A stretch of DNA of 64,000 nucleotides. Source: Opeltia flavorubescens (Eukaryota > Ascomycota > Lecanoromycetes > Teloschistales > Teloschistaceae). The number at the start of each line of letters is the position of its first letter. Positions within the stretch are counted from its first letter, which is position 1. The stretch is taken from the NCBI GenBank assembly GCA_000442125.1, contig KE546980.1, positions 248,001 through 312,000 on the forward strand, written 5' to 3'. The position numbers and the translations under genes were made by a program. This document shows positions 47,108 through 60,016 of the stretch, piece by piece. The notes below the pieces were generated by a model. That model ran no database searches. It was not told where the DNA came from and was given only the letters and a program-made list of their open reading frames with translations.

Positions 47108-48220
47108 ATGGCACCCTCAGGTCAGACCTCATCAAAGCGTATGCGGACCGGAAGTGATGGCTCTCAACGACCGCTTGACCCCAGCGAAGAGCTTTCCCAA
47201 GTGGCAGGCTTAGTTGAGAGGAGACGTTTGCAGAACAAGATCTCACAGAGGAACTATCGTAAGTTTGATACGGCAATGGTCTTGCGGAATATCTTTCTAA
47301 TTGTTACCAGGAAATCGGATTCGTGATAGACTTGAAGCTCTCGAAGCATTGGTGGATAATACATCGAAAGGGCAAATTGCCAATGGGACCAAGGCCGCCG
47401 CACCTGCTAGGACGACAAAGCCAGCAGGTGTCAAGCGAAAGCTTGAAGAAGGAGTCCAACCAAGTTCCCAACCGTCTCCCCAGAATCCCTCAGCCGTCCT
47501 CCCACAAGAGACTTCCAACTCATGGAACATGGGGGACTTCCTCGACACCTCCGCTACACAGTTCGACAGTATATACGACTTCCCTGCTCCTCAATCCCCC
47601 GTAAGCCCGCAAGCTTTCCCAGACCACGTCAGTACCAGAGAGTGTTCACCTGCCACCCACAATACTTCAAACATGGCTTCCATCAATATGAACTCCAAGC
47701 CACCAACGTCTGGGGGAATGGACCTTGACGGCAGCATGGAGAGTTCTCGTTCCATGGACCAGGTCCCAGCTCATGTTACCACGGGCAGCATGTCGCCTCA
47801 CTCAACGAGCAGTCAATCAGTTCCCTTTAACCCAATGGCTTATGGGTGTCCTATAACTCCAATGAGTATGCCTATGCAGCCAATGACTCCAGCGTCGCTA
47901 CCACGTAAGTCCATCAATCATCAGGAGGACAAGTGAACAAGTCAATGCTGATAATATCGCCAGCTCAACTCGATCGTCAAGATACTGGCAGTGATGTTCC
48001 CCCACCCGGCCCATATCCATTTTCCAATCCTCTCCAATCGATGCAAACTTCTATGCAAGCTGCCGGATACTTTCAACCGCAGCAATTTGTCTGGGTGCCA
48101 GTTCCTATCATGTCGCTACCACCGCCGCCGCCTCCACCCCATTCCTCAACGATGAGCCGGGCCCCTTTCTGCAGGCCTGAGGCGTTGAGCGCCGATGATC
48201 CAATGGCGAGACGATGCTAG
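47108..48220 (+). CDS. bZIP transcription factor
   Basis: DNA-binding regulator. Three exons, 47108..47258, 47311..47904 and 47964..48220, give 333 residues. The basic region is ERRRLQNKISQRNYRNRIR at residues 37-55, with the Asn43-x7-Arg51 signature. An intron splits the Arg51 codon, as often seen in fungal bZIP genes. The leucine part is short (RLEALEALV), so the zipper spans only one or two heptads. After it the protein is disordered: Ser/Pro/Met/Gln-rich, with PMSMPMQPMTPASLP and a poly-Pro run PPPPPPP near the C-terminus, likely a transactivation region. It may regulate nearby genes, but no target site was assigned. Confidence 0.87.
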
Positions 48221-51200
48221 ACACGTTCCTCTGCCGATGACGGAAAAGAGACTGCCGGGCAGTATCTGGAAGATCTACAATTCTAAAAAGCAATGCTAGT
48301 GTACCAAAAAACTTGGCGTATTGGGCCGGTCAGGGTGGGGTCGTGTAGCGCTGTTCATAGACCATCATTGATATTGCATAACAGATTATAGAACTAGGCA
48401 TGTAGATACGGCTACGAAAATGGCATTGATAACAAAAGAGCCGAACTTTGTCTTAGTGAATACCACCGTCCGGAGCATTAACCGAATTCATGATTGTAAC
48501 AATACTGCCTTTGCTGCAAGCTTATGCAAGGTCCATCACCACTCCATACATATGCAACCGCTGTGTCGGGCTTTCGCTTCTTAGTGCACATGCCAATATT
48601 CTTACATGCTCCACTTAATGTCTAGAACCTCAATATCCGAATTCTATACGAATATGCTTCTTGATTACAGTTGTCTCACTCTATCATTACCAACGGATTA
48701 TTAATTACCTGGCTCAGCCGCTGTCGAAGGAGCAAAGTTAATGTCAGCGCGAAAAATAAGCGGTCGTCAAGAATCCTGAAGAATGAACACGTCACTTTTG
48801 ATAAGCGAGGAAATCCTTCCCCCCAAACGGATTATGCGAGTTTTCGCTTCCTTCGGAGCCTCATCTACTCCACGGAGCCGACACCGATTCTGAAATTTCT
48901 ATTTTGATGGATCGAAAGGATTGCTTCCTTCTCAGGCGGCAGGAGTCATAGATTCCTAGGCTTTGTTTGGATTAATCGCGCGGCATGATGACGACTGTGT
49001 GTGGTTGGTGACAAAGCGCCTTCGATACCATGGCAATTTTCATGATTGCATACAGCGGGATTCAAATCCTTCAGGAGAAGGCTTGGACGTCATAGATGGG
49101 GTGATGAACACCGAGATGGTGTGCTGATTGTTGGTGTTCGACAGGGCGGAAGGTGGTCTATGGTCTCTCGTGCCGCCAGCCCGCAGGGCTGAATGTAATG
49201 ACCTCCGCATTTCCTACCTAAGGAACACGCGAGGGGACTGGGGAGGGGGGTATCGTCATTGTGCATTTTCTATTTTGTGTGGGCTTTCGATGCATCCAGG
49301 TGGTGGGTGGTGGAGATCGGACCATTCCACCACGCGTCCACTGGACGGGGTTTCGGATTTTGACAGGGAAAGGATTCTGGGGAAGAGGGAGGCTGCATTC
49401 ATGGATTATGATCATCTAATCATGAGGCAGCCACGTGGGTTGGAGGTTCTGCACTGCAGGCTACTGCTGTGTAACCTGTGAATTTCTGCATGGACGGGGT
49501 ATGGACATTGGGGAGAGATCTTCCATGTTACTGATCATCGGAATCTCCGTGGAATATTCTATGCAAAGCAGGCAAGGAAGGAACGAGGATCCCAAAGGCA
49601 AGGGTTGCGATTCGATACTTTGCTCGCTTTCGTTCACCTCTGACCAAACGGATGTAATGGGTCGGGACGCAGTCAGGTCCCGTTAGAGGCATGAGATCAT
49701 GATCCTCGTGCGGACGATCTCAGAAATCTGGTTCTCGGAAGATTATCGAGCTGTCTCTACGGTTTCAAGGTACGAATACCTGTTTTGATAGGTTCTTATT
49801 CGGTTTACCAGATCTCTATTCACAGCTGGAACGTGGTCTGCAGGGATGAGCAGTTCAGTGGGTTCAGTAAGCAGCTAGCGAAAGGCATGGTGAGCAGGAA
49901 CGAGATGACCGAGAAAATGACTGACATCGACAAGGTACATCACATTCTTTGTACGGTATGTGATACATTAATGGCATTCAATGATGGCATTCCCGACCGA
50001 GCAAATGACTGACATCTGCAGGGCCAATCGCATTTGTTCTTTAGGATGTGGTACCTTGATGGCATTCCTTCCGGAAATATGAGCATGGTAAACATCAAAC
50101 ATTACCCTTCACCGCTGATCGACTTTCAGCACAATTGACCCCAGACAGCTGAGGATTTACTTGAACGAATAATCGTACAATTTGTCCCTACTCTGTCGAG
50201 GTGATTGCAACCGACTCAGTACACCCATGTTTCCTGCTTGACCCATTGTAGTAATTGTCGCGGTCTATGCCTAATTCCCAGTCAATGGAGAATGCCAGGA
50301 TATTGCTTTGAGGAGTTTGAGTCTGTTCCAGATCTTCATGAGAGGGAGTCTTTGCGACGCAAGTATTACGCTTCCGACGAGTCTGGTCACAATGCTAAGC
50401 ATTCGAGACTGAGAGCTTGATTAGAAATCAAAAGATTTCTGCATTTGGTATTCCAATCCCCAGGTAACACACGATACGAGAATGTCTCCCCTCCCCGTCA
50501 GCTGTGTCAGCAATATATTACCGGAGGGCGGCGGAAGGCGAGGACGTCTGAGATCAGCATTCGGAAGGCGAAGGTTCCGACCTGTAAACAGGATCGTGTC
50601 TGATACCCGCTCTCACATGGGGTGGGATTGCAGATCATGGCAGAATTGAAAAGTTGAGGTTCACGTGGATGTCATCTCAAGCCTGCTGGTAGTTGTCCAA
50701 GGAATTCACCCTCCAGGAACGTCATGCCAGGTAACAATTACCACCACCATCATTCTTCCTCATTCCTGACGCGAATAATGGCGACCGCTCGACTCTCGTG
50801 GTCTTCCCAAACGATCTGTCGATAGGTATGTTGTATACGTCCGTCCCGGAGCCATGCCCGACCCTGACAGCGGGAGAGCAGCACTGCTAGTCGCTAAAGC
50901 GATCAAAGATCATCCCGGGCACTCTGTAACCGGGTAACGAAGTGCTGTCGTAGTGCTAGACTGCAATGCAATGAAGCGAGTCTGGAGCTGCTGGCGTGTT
51001 GCCCTACCACTGAAGCCTTGGCGTAGACGAAGTCATACAAAGTACTTCCGTACATGTCTTCCGGGAGTCCGCGGAGAGCCGCACCCAGCTGTGGAGAACC
51101 AACATTTAATTTTGTTGAGCGCTTCTCTGAATGGTTCTCTGCCAGACTTGACGGCTTGACTCGATCTCCATAATCAACAGGAGTCCCTTCCGAATCGACC

Positions 51201-54003
51201 TTCCCATCAACCGTCTCCCAAATTGAAGTGTTCTTTCACACTTCGGCAGTTGCTTTCCACCTCTTTGCCGTCCCTTTTACCCAATCATTCCTGCTCTTTT
51301 TCCTCCCTGAGTCAACCAGAATGGTGAGACGGCAGCCAGCTCGAGAGTGGAACCGTCCGGAAGACCGTTGAGACGAGGCATCGTGATCATTTTTGCTGAT
51401 GAGCCGGTGTTCTTGGTGGTTGGGGGCAAGGGATGGTGCGGATGCGAAAGGCAGAAACGATTATTATTCCTTCTCGGCTGAGCCCCCGGCCTAGCTCCTT
51501 GTCAGCGCTTGCATTAGGTGAGTAAGCTTAGTACCGGCCGTCTGACCGCCCCCTGGCTCGCGCTCAGCACGGGTGAGATAAGGCCACTCTTACTCTCCTT
51601 CCTCTTTCGGATTCATGAATAAGCATCGCTCGAGGACCCTTGAAGCACATCTTTCATGCGACAGAATTGAGGCATGTGTCCGACTCATTCATGCGTTTTA
51701 ACCGGGTAACCTGGACTTGCACAGAGCTGGCTCTGGCCCACCGTGTCAGACCACCTTGAAGGATCATACTATGGCATGGATGATTGCTCAGCGATGTTTT
51801 GCTCTGCTTAATATTCTGTCTCAACGACTGCGACGGGTGTCATTGGTCAACATCCACGCCAGAAGACTCCAAGTAAGCAGCACAATAACTGGTCATCGAA
51901 CTTGTCGTATTGCAAAATCAAAGATCCTTCATCGCTTCCACTGACAGACTCGAATCGTCGTTACCCTACGGAGCCCAATTGACCTACAATAGGCCGGTGT
52001 CATGTACGATGAACCCAGCAGTAAGAGTAAGTCATGCAGAGGACGACCGCTGGCATGTCATGTCACCACGCCATCTCTGTGTGTGTTGTTCTTAAAGCTC
52101 TGTGTAATCCGCTCAACGCAGATTCGACTCATCCATTTACAGACTTTTCAATGTGAAAGAAAAACTTTACGTGCGAAGAGACACATTAGTAGACGGTGAG
52201 AGGTTCTCTGGGCGCATGAAGAGAGGCTACAAGTTCAGTTCTGCAACAGCGCATTACTACAGATTGACATGCATCACCTTACTGCATGTCATATTATCCC
52301 TCGACTCAAACAAGAAAGCCAACCGTCCTTGATCGGAGTTATGATGGCGCGGACAAACGTTATCTCCATCTTCCTACCCTGGTCGTGAAACCAGTCTTCG
52401 AGCAAGAAGCTCTGAGCTGACCGGAAAATGTAGGAAGAGCTCAATCCCAGTCACTGCTTGCACCGAGCTCTGGTAATCGTATTGCTTTTCTCTTTTGTTA
52501 GATGTTGTTAAGTTCGAACTTTCGTCTAGCTCTTCTCCAGTTAGTTCAATGAACAATGGAAAGTATCAAGCGCTTGAGTCTCGTACACTTGATCTAGGTG
52601 ATCTGCTTCTTTATGCTTTCGGAGGACCTTTCCATGACGACATAGGAAAATCTGCACTTTTTTGAGCAATTACATATATCGATGGGTCTTCTTTTTCAGC
52701 TATGGCAAGTAAAATTTAGGAACGGAGTATTTCGTATGTCACAAAATTCGATCTACGAATATGAGAAAACCTGCCATGATGACTCATATCTGTGTACTAC
52801 CAACGGCTCATCGCTATTCGAAGCATGATAGCAAACTATGCTGGATGTCCCAGCGGTGAACTGCCCAGCGAACCACATATTTGACGCTACCTCTCAAAAC
52901 CATATGTGTCAATGGAGCAACGAAATACGTGACTTGCATTCATTGTAGTAAAAGACGTTCTAGGGCCAAGTTGATACCGATGGTAGACGACAGTGTTGCC
53001 TCGACCGGTTCGTTGCTATCTAGTATGTCATTTCCAACTGTGAAGATTGCGTCTACTTTCGGAGCAATGAAGACTCGCTAAACCTAGTGAGATGTCAGTG
53101 CCGAACCTCCTGTCAATCGCATACCGACAGGCATACTTGAGAAGCGCATGCTGCGGAGCGAGTGCTGGCTCGATGCCCCCTGGGTTTTGCGATAGAGCAT
53201 TCATGGGTCCAACACGTTGCAAATGATGTCTTACCGAATGTCTAAGGGGTCTACGAATTACGAAAACTATCTGCTGCTGGTGCAAAGATGAGTCGATTGA
53301 GAAATCAGAGGTGATGAGAACGTTACGTTCTGTAGAGAAATGGTAGAGAAAACAAGCCCGTAATCGGATAGCAAGGTGTCTCGAACTTTTGAGTCTTTGC
53401 TTGTTACGATGGAAGCGAGACGAGGTAATGGAAGCTGTGATGAAGCTTTACTTGATATCTTCCATCAACGTGTAGTTGATCTCCTTTGGCTACTCAAGGT
53501 CATCTACTGAAGTAGTTACAAGTCGAAAGAAAGTCTCTTATTGATCGGAACATGTGGGTGAAAAGATTTGCTGTAGCTGATTACTGTTGGCTATTGATGT
53601 ACTGGTGCCGACACAATCTAATGCTAATGGGACTGGTTGAGGCTTAGGAACATGCGTAGATCTGCCTGAAGTTAACAGGAAGATTTCATTCATGTATTGA
53701 CAGGGAAAGACATCGGAAGCCAAGAATGGAGACAGGATTGTTTGATATTCCGCGAGGGACTGAATCGAAATCGAGCAGTGCGACTTCCATTTTGATTTTG
53801 GGACCCTTGAATCATTAGCCTCGTATCACGCTCTTTCCTCGGCCATCACATTCAGCCCTCTTCATCTCCTTCGTTCAACATTAGGGGTGCGCCTTTTGTG
53901 GCGGCAAAGCCGTAGGCGCGTTGCATTTTCCTACAGCCAGTCAAAATCTTCTTATCTAGCTGTGGGAAGGAATCCATCGAAGGGAGGTACGATTGTTGCA
54001 TGC
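48221..54003. other. 5.8-kb gene-poor stretch
   Basis: The longest stretch without a supported gene. All ORFs are under about 120 codons and none shows a domain, signal peptide or conserved splicing. Base composition looks ordinary, without obvious RIP-type AT collapse. I see no transposase, reverse transcriptase, long terminal repeat or inverted-repeat end. It may hold non-coding RNA, long regulatory sequence or old decayed genes. Confidence 0.4.
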
Positions 54004-55119
54004 ATGATGATGCAGCAAATTACCAGAGCGGCTTCCGGAATCAAGCAGGGTCAAAGACTTCAGGGTCGCAAGGCGTATTACGATGTTCTGCACTGCTATG
54101 ATCCAAAACGCGATAGTCTGTGGATTGCAAAGTAGGAAACCTCCTCAGGGCACGATCTACGGCGTCACTGATAGATTCAGAGATCCAAACCAAAAAGTTG
54201 TCTTTATCAAGACTGCGCCGCCACACCTGTTCAACAATGAGGTTGAGACCCTCAATATATGTCGGGGCCATAAAGCTTTTCGCCAGCTGCTTGATGTGAC
54301 CGATAATCCACGGTCCATGGTCCTAGAATTTATGGCTAAGAACCTTCATGTTGCGTCATTTGAGCGGAAGCTCGACAGACGAGACATCAAGCGTGCGGGG
54401 AAATCTGCTCTTGAAGGCCTATCGTTCTTACATGAGAGGAAAAGGGCACATACGGGTCAGTCCCATATCAGCTTCTACTAACAGCGTTCCACACCGGTTA
54501 AGGAAGCCCAATGTACAGATATCAAACCTGACAACATCCTCATCAACCACGGCTCTGGGGGTATTCGATTCAGTGAATTTAAGCTCGGCGATCTTGGGGA
54601 TTCAGTACCAGAGGATGTTGCTACGAATGATGGACAGCACATCATCGGCGCGCCCGTCTATCGCGCACCAGAGGTGATGTTTAACGCCCGGTGGACGACA
54701 GCGGTAGATATTTGGTCCTTGGGCGCTACCGTAAGTCCGTCTCTTTGCCCACGACCCTAGGAATTAGCTCACATGCTATGAAGTTGATATTCTACATCCT
54801 TCGACGACACATCTTTGTATCCGATGGAGTAGAACTAGAAGACGAAAATTTCCACTTCCTGATCTTGGTACAACATATCAGATACTTTGGACCTTTTCCC
54901 GAGAAATTCTATGAGCTGCTTGACGAAGAAGCGACGAAGATCTTGCGATACTTTTCCGAACGTTCCGATATAAATACCGATGAGTTTTCTCAAGCACCCC
55001 CTGAAGCAATTCATCGAGACGATAGGGAATTCATTCGATATTTGATGAGGCCTGATCCTAGAGATCGTCCGACGGCGAAAGAAGCGCTCGCACATCCGTG
55101 GTTTAAAGATGTCTGCTGA
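54004..55119 (+). pseudogene. Ser/Thr protein kinase-like gene with an apparent frameshift
   Basis: Fungal protein kinase of an accessory type. The likely start is ATG 54004 (MMMQQITRAASGIKQGQRL, then GRKAYYDVLH, as in orphan kinases I have seen in moulds). The frame then changes by one base near 54130, between RDSLWIAK and SRKPPQGTIYG. Afterwards exons run to 54455, 54519..54730 and 54784..55119, with clean introns. Motifs: ATP-site Lys in VVFIKTAP, a catalytic loop spliced as AHT-DIKPDNILI (HRD reads HTD), DLG in place of DFG (KLGDLGDS), APVYRAPEVMF, and VDIWSLGAT. The end RDRPTAKEALAHPWFKDVC is typical. The catalytic Asp and metal Asp are kept, so the domain itself looks active; the shift may be real or a sequence error. 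Confidence 0.7.
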
Positions 55120-57709
55120 GCTTCTAGCCATGACTAGTGACAGACTAATACTTTTGGAAAAGGCGCAAAGGCGTTTTTAGCATGCTATGAGAAAGCGATT
55201 GAGTCATAGGTGCCGGGGCGTTCCGTTGTATCGCGCCGTGGGATCATGATATCAAGGTCGATGCGAACTAATTATTTGGCGAGCAGAAACTCCATTAAAG
55301 AGATGTAGTTGAAAATTCTATTTGCTTGCTTGAACAAATGTGCAGCAGTATGACGAGCATATGTATGACCGGCAGGTATAATTTTCTCGATAAGTTACAC
55401 ACCTTCCTTGGTGGAATTAATACTCGCCAAATAAGTTTTTACTCACGATTTCGGAAAACTTGAATCATCGAGGTATCGATTTTGCGCGGTTGAGGTTCAA
55501 GGGTGTGTTTATACGATTGAGGCAAGCTTATCATCTAGAGGAAGAAGTAAACGCCCGCCGCTTCTTGGACTTTTGTCCTCGGAAAATATACCGACATCGA
55601 GCTCCAACGCGAAGATTTCGACGAATAACCTGTTCCACTAGCTTGATTCTAGTGGTCTTAACCTTTTACTACCTATACGCATCTCGATTGAATACCATAT
55701 GCACGGGCGGAGATAATTTTCAATTATTTACAACTCTACTCGTTGATTTGGCTTTTTGTCACCGTAATCCCGGTTCTACAACTCCTTCTACACGCTTTCC
55801 CCCACATCGCCTCGCTCGCTCCGCCTTTTTTCGTGTTCTTATGTAGTCCAAGCCCCTTTCGCAGTGCTTCCGAATATTATTAGTCAAAAAAAATAATAAA
55901 TGCTTGAGTTTCCCGCGTGGGGGGAAATATCTGAAGTATATCCCCCCTCTATATTGCTGTCGCTGAAACCCGTTCTGTCAGATTTGAGAATTCGTCCATT
56001 GCTCGGTGTGTTTTTTTGACGTGACGAGTTGTAGGATGTGGGGATAGCTTGGTGTATTGGTGTTCGAGGTCTATGGAAGGAGCTGAGTCGGATTTGGAGA
56101 AAGTTTTTCCCTTGAGTGCTGCTGAAATATCTTATGGATGGGTTTCCACGTTTTGAATGTAGATTATATTCGTTACGGCGGCGGTATCGTATATCTAGCT
56201 GATATTTTAGTGTAAGACTTGTGTTGTTGGTCCAATTTTACCTTCTAGGATTTATTCTAAAGTGTCTCTATCCTGTATTGCTTGTATGAAGCTTAGTCTG
56301 CTATCCTATTTGTAGTGTTATTTTCTGGATTTGTATTTGGTGCATTTGTGAGTAGTGTGTATCACAGTTCTTCTGGCTCACTTGTTGCCGTAGGCTTTGT
56401 TGGTTCACTGGGGCCGATGGAGGAAATGAGTATCTTGGTATCTTAATGGCTAGAATATGCGATGGGTTCGATATTAAAGGGAATTCAAGATGGGAGATGG
56501 TGCTTTCTTTTCCAAACCGTAGGTAAAGCTGCACCCTCGGAGAAAACAAAAATTTAGTAATAGTGATCCCTTTCAAAAATTACCAATCTATAGAATTACT
56601 GGTTCTCGCTTCACGAATGGGCGGCCGTAACGCGAAGATATCTAGGTAGTTTTATTAGAGTTCATCCGTAGCGCGCCAATTCTCGGATCCCCGAGCGAAA
56701 GCGAGCAGCTACAGCGGCTAATCCGATCCAAGTATTGAGGCCCTGGCGATTTTTACGGATTTGATACGCCCAGTCACTGAGTCGACGGATAAATTAGATG
56801 TTGGCTCGAGGGCCACGGAGAGTATTAGGAATGCAGTTGGAAGGCTCTAGATTTTTCTCTGAAAATTTTGTGAAGTGAATAATCTTAGTTAAGTATTCTT
56901 CGCTGTGTCTGATGAATATATGGTGCGCCGAATACGTGTGGCAGACATCGATCTAACATATGATGTGTTCCAACGGTGATTGCTCCAGTTATGGAAAGCA
57001 GGAGGGTAGGCGTCCGAATGGAGTGGAAAATTGACGCGAGATCATATAGTAAAGATTTTAAAGAAGCGTTGAATGCCAGACCGAGATAACGAAAACGAAT
57101 AGTACATTTGGTGCAGGAAAGATCATTTAGAAAGCCTTGATCTATAAAACTGTTAAATATAAGAGAACGGGTAAGGAAAGTTTATTATATTTTAGTATGC
57201 ATGAGTATATGACATAAATCGAAGGAATAAGGCGATACTAGAATATAAGTCGCTGCGAGCTGATATATGCTGGAAAGGTGTAGTATCGTCTTTGAGGATA
57301 CGGAGGGAATTTATTGTCAGGGAACAGCGGAATATATGTTGTTTCCTATAAGTATATTCCGTGTAGTACATCCGATGTCATGTCAAGTTAGCTTTTATAT
57401 AAATTATTATCCTGTCCGCTCCACGGAAAGTAATGTAAATGAGATAAATTGGTGAGACCATATATACTGTATTCCGTTGAAGAAATTTAATTGAGGACTC
57501 TGAGACAATTATCAGGTTGATAGCCATCGACCAGGAATCTAGTATCAGGTGAAGACGTTTTATGAGAGGGAGTTGTCCTTCTGGCCTTATAGACATCAGA
57601 AACCGTGGTATCGATGTCATCCGATGAGATAGCAGAGCCACGTTTCAACCGACGTCTGCTGGCACCCTGGTAACGTTAAGGTGACCTTAATCTCCGTCTA
57701 TGCTTATGT
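55120..57709. other. AT-leaning intergenic region
   Basis: About 2.6 kb, richer in A/T than its surroundings. It holds no supported gene. A small hairpin lies at 55919-55947. Confidence 0.4.
55919..55947. repeat. Short inverted repeat (G6/C6 hairpin)
   Basis: GGGGGGAAATAT and ATATCCCCCC flank a 7-base loop. It could fold as a stem of about ten pairs with one bulge. Function unknown. Confidence 0.5.
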
Positions 57710-58945
57710 TCACCTCTCAATCCAATCTATGTCCCAGTATTTGAATATGTGCAGCGTCCCTCGACAGGTGTCGATTTCATTGTCAAGTTTTGGAAAGTCG
57801 ATAGGGCGAGCTGGATTTTTGTGTAATCTATTTGGGTAAATGAGGACATTTCTCAGGCCGCAGTTTTTGTAATATTCCGCCTTGTTAAGGTGTGGGTGTG
57901 TTTTGCGGAACTGGTCTAGCTGGGCCCAAGTGAACTTCTTTTCTCTTGCGCGCGAGAGTAATATTTCGAAGCCCCATTCAGCCGTTGCGTTTATGTAACA
58001 ATCTTCGCAGCCGCTGAGAGCACTTGCCATGCTGAAGATATAGATACACAGCCGTGGTGGCCTTGGCTGACCCATCTTTAGTACGCTGATACGCTCTCGA
58101 GCTCTCTGGAGAGTCACCACGTCCTCCAAGCACGGCGGTAATACGACCGAGATTTTCTTAACGTTTTTGAGAAAGGCGAAGAGGGCGAGAAGATGGGTGA
58201 TGTCGCATGCGTTGGCATCGCGTTCAAAGTTAACAGTATCGCGAGGCCGGCCCTGGGCATTTTTCCAGCGAGCATCACCCCTGAACTCTATGGCGAGGTC
58301 CTTGATACAGGGGTATGCTTTTAATTCATGACATACTATCTTCGTTCTTTGCCAAATATGGAGGAAATCCGTCGCTCGGCCTTCGAATACCGGATAGATA
58401 AGGATTCTCAGGCAAGGGATATTTCCAAAATTGTACTTCGGTAATGAACGATTCCTTTTCAGCAGGCATGTAGACCATGCGTCGTAGCAATCATCTTGCC
58501 ACGAAATCCGATAAGAGAGCGACGTGAGTTCATGCGGGTATATTATTTGTTGGAATTCCTGAAAGACTTGCTTGCACGTCGCTGGGAGTGGAAGGACCCA
58601 GTTAAATGTGTCTTTCAAGATGCTCTCATAAATCAAGGCCTCTTCCTGTTCCTGGAAGTTGGACTGTGCAGCACAAAGGTAGTCCTTGTAAATAAGAAGT
58701 CGGATCTCTAACGGGAGAGACAAGAAGGGGGACACCTTTGACGCTTCGGGGAGGTGATTCGATGTCGGCATGACAAAATTAACAAGAGAAGCCGAGCAGA
58801 ATGAAATATAGCCATTACGATTTATATAGCCCTTGAAAATTTTACTAACTTGAGTCATTGTGTTGTTAGGCGGCGATTGAGCAAATATACCGAAACGTCG
58901 ACCGATCCGAAAGATCTGGGATATAAATTCTCGTACTGTGTTCAT
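57710..58945 (-). CDS. Fungal LPxEIRxxIY-motif (F-box-like) protein
   Basis: Intronless ORF of 411 codons. The N-terminal SPFLSLPLEIRLLIYKDYL, residues 72-90, is the short helical motif that opens many expanded, mostly uncharacterised ascomycete proteins, often labelled F-box-like. Cys/Trp-rich segments follow (LPATCKQVFQEFQQIIYP, IPCLRILIYPVFEGRATDFLHIW), with a charged C-terminal half ending FKYWDIDWIER. The true start may be the later Met at VNFVMPTSN, just before the motif. There is no second domain that I can name. It lies in an AT-leaning, gene-poor area, usual for such lineage-specific genes. Confidence 0.7.
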   Translation of the reverse strand: MNTVREFISQIFRIGRRFGIFAQSPPNNTMTQVSKIFKGYINRNGYISFCSASLVNFVMPTSNHLPEASKVSPFLSLPLEIRLLIYKDYLCAAQSNFQEQEEALIYESILKDTFNWVLPLPATCKQVFQEFQQIIYPHELTSLSYRISWQDDCYDAWSTCLLKRNRSLPKYNFGNIPCLRILIYPVFEGRATDFLHIWQRTKIVCHELKAYPCIKDLAIEFRGDARWKNAQGRPRDTVNFERDANACDITHLLALFAFLKNVKKISVVLPPCLEDVVTLQRARERISVLKMGQPRPPRLCIYIFSMASALSGCEDCYINATAEWGFEILLSRAREKKFTWAQLDQFRKTHPHLNKAEYYKNCGLRNVLIYPNRLHKNPARPIDFPKLDNEIDTCRGTLHIFKYWDIDWIER

Positions 58946-60016
58946 GCAAAGTGTTTATGGACACAAAGTTACTTATTCGAAGGACTGGACATCAGAACAA
59001 ATCAGAGAACAGACTGAAACGAACTTAGCTTGACTATGTAGCAGCAAAAAGCAATGGGAAATCCAAGGGAAAACAGTTTCAGATATGAATGTCTAAAAAG
59101 TCCGACAACATTCGAAAGGTGTGTGATTTGAATTAAAAAGACTGATATCAACCGACCATCAAATACAACGAGTTCCACAGGTAGAATGTCCTGAGCGGAT
59201 CGATAATTCGATTCCTTGGCTATTGCACCACACAGGAGATCATTCCTATCCCGTTCCTTGCTGTGGCACTAAGAATACATGTGATCCAATTAATCATTTC
59301 AATTGTCCACTTTTCCACCATAATACGGGCTTATGGTAACATAACCAAAAAGCATGTGGAATGACTGACTGTATAAATAATGGTTCCGTCAAATCTTCCA
59401 AAAAAATTATCTCGGAATTTCTCGTGTCGCCAGCCTCGCAACATCCGCGTCGGAAATGTGTTGCCCCCAACTCTGAGACGTATCACATGTATTTTATTAT
59501 CTACGAGCATCCTGATCTATCTTGTTAGTTACCTTGGGTGCTCCCTAAACGGAAAACGCAAAGGATGTGCGCCAAGCTTTTTGTTTTGATGCCATGAGTA
59601 GCAAGGGATAGGATACTTGTAAAGGAAGGCGGGTGTTGATGCCTAAGAAGCTTCAATCAAACGGATTCTCAAAATAAAGTCAAGAGCATAAACCTGCTCG
59701 ACATGGTCATGAAAAGAAATTGGAGTCACAGGTTAAAAGCCAATGAATTTCCCTATCCAATGATGTTTTGACCTAGGGTTCTACCAAAAGCAGCACCTTG
59801 TTCTTCTATGAGATAAGGAGGTCTTGTACGCCAAAAACGTAATAGCCCAATCCAGTCCTTTACCCATGATAATATCATACATCGAAAATTTCATTTCCCA
59901 ACTCCATCTCCACAACGCCCATGCTCGAATTTCCAATTTCCATTTGCAATTTAGCCAATTTTCCACCTCACTTCTCTCAGCATCTAATCCCCCCCTTCTC
60001 AATCCCAATCTCCATC
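58946..60016. other. Intergenic region downstream of the copper ATPase
   Basis: About 1.1 kb; no gene seen. The 3' portion is C-rich on the plus strand. Confidence 0.4.
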
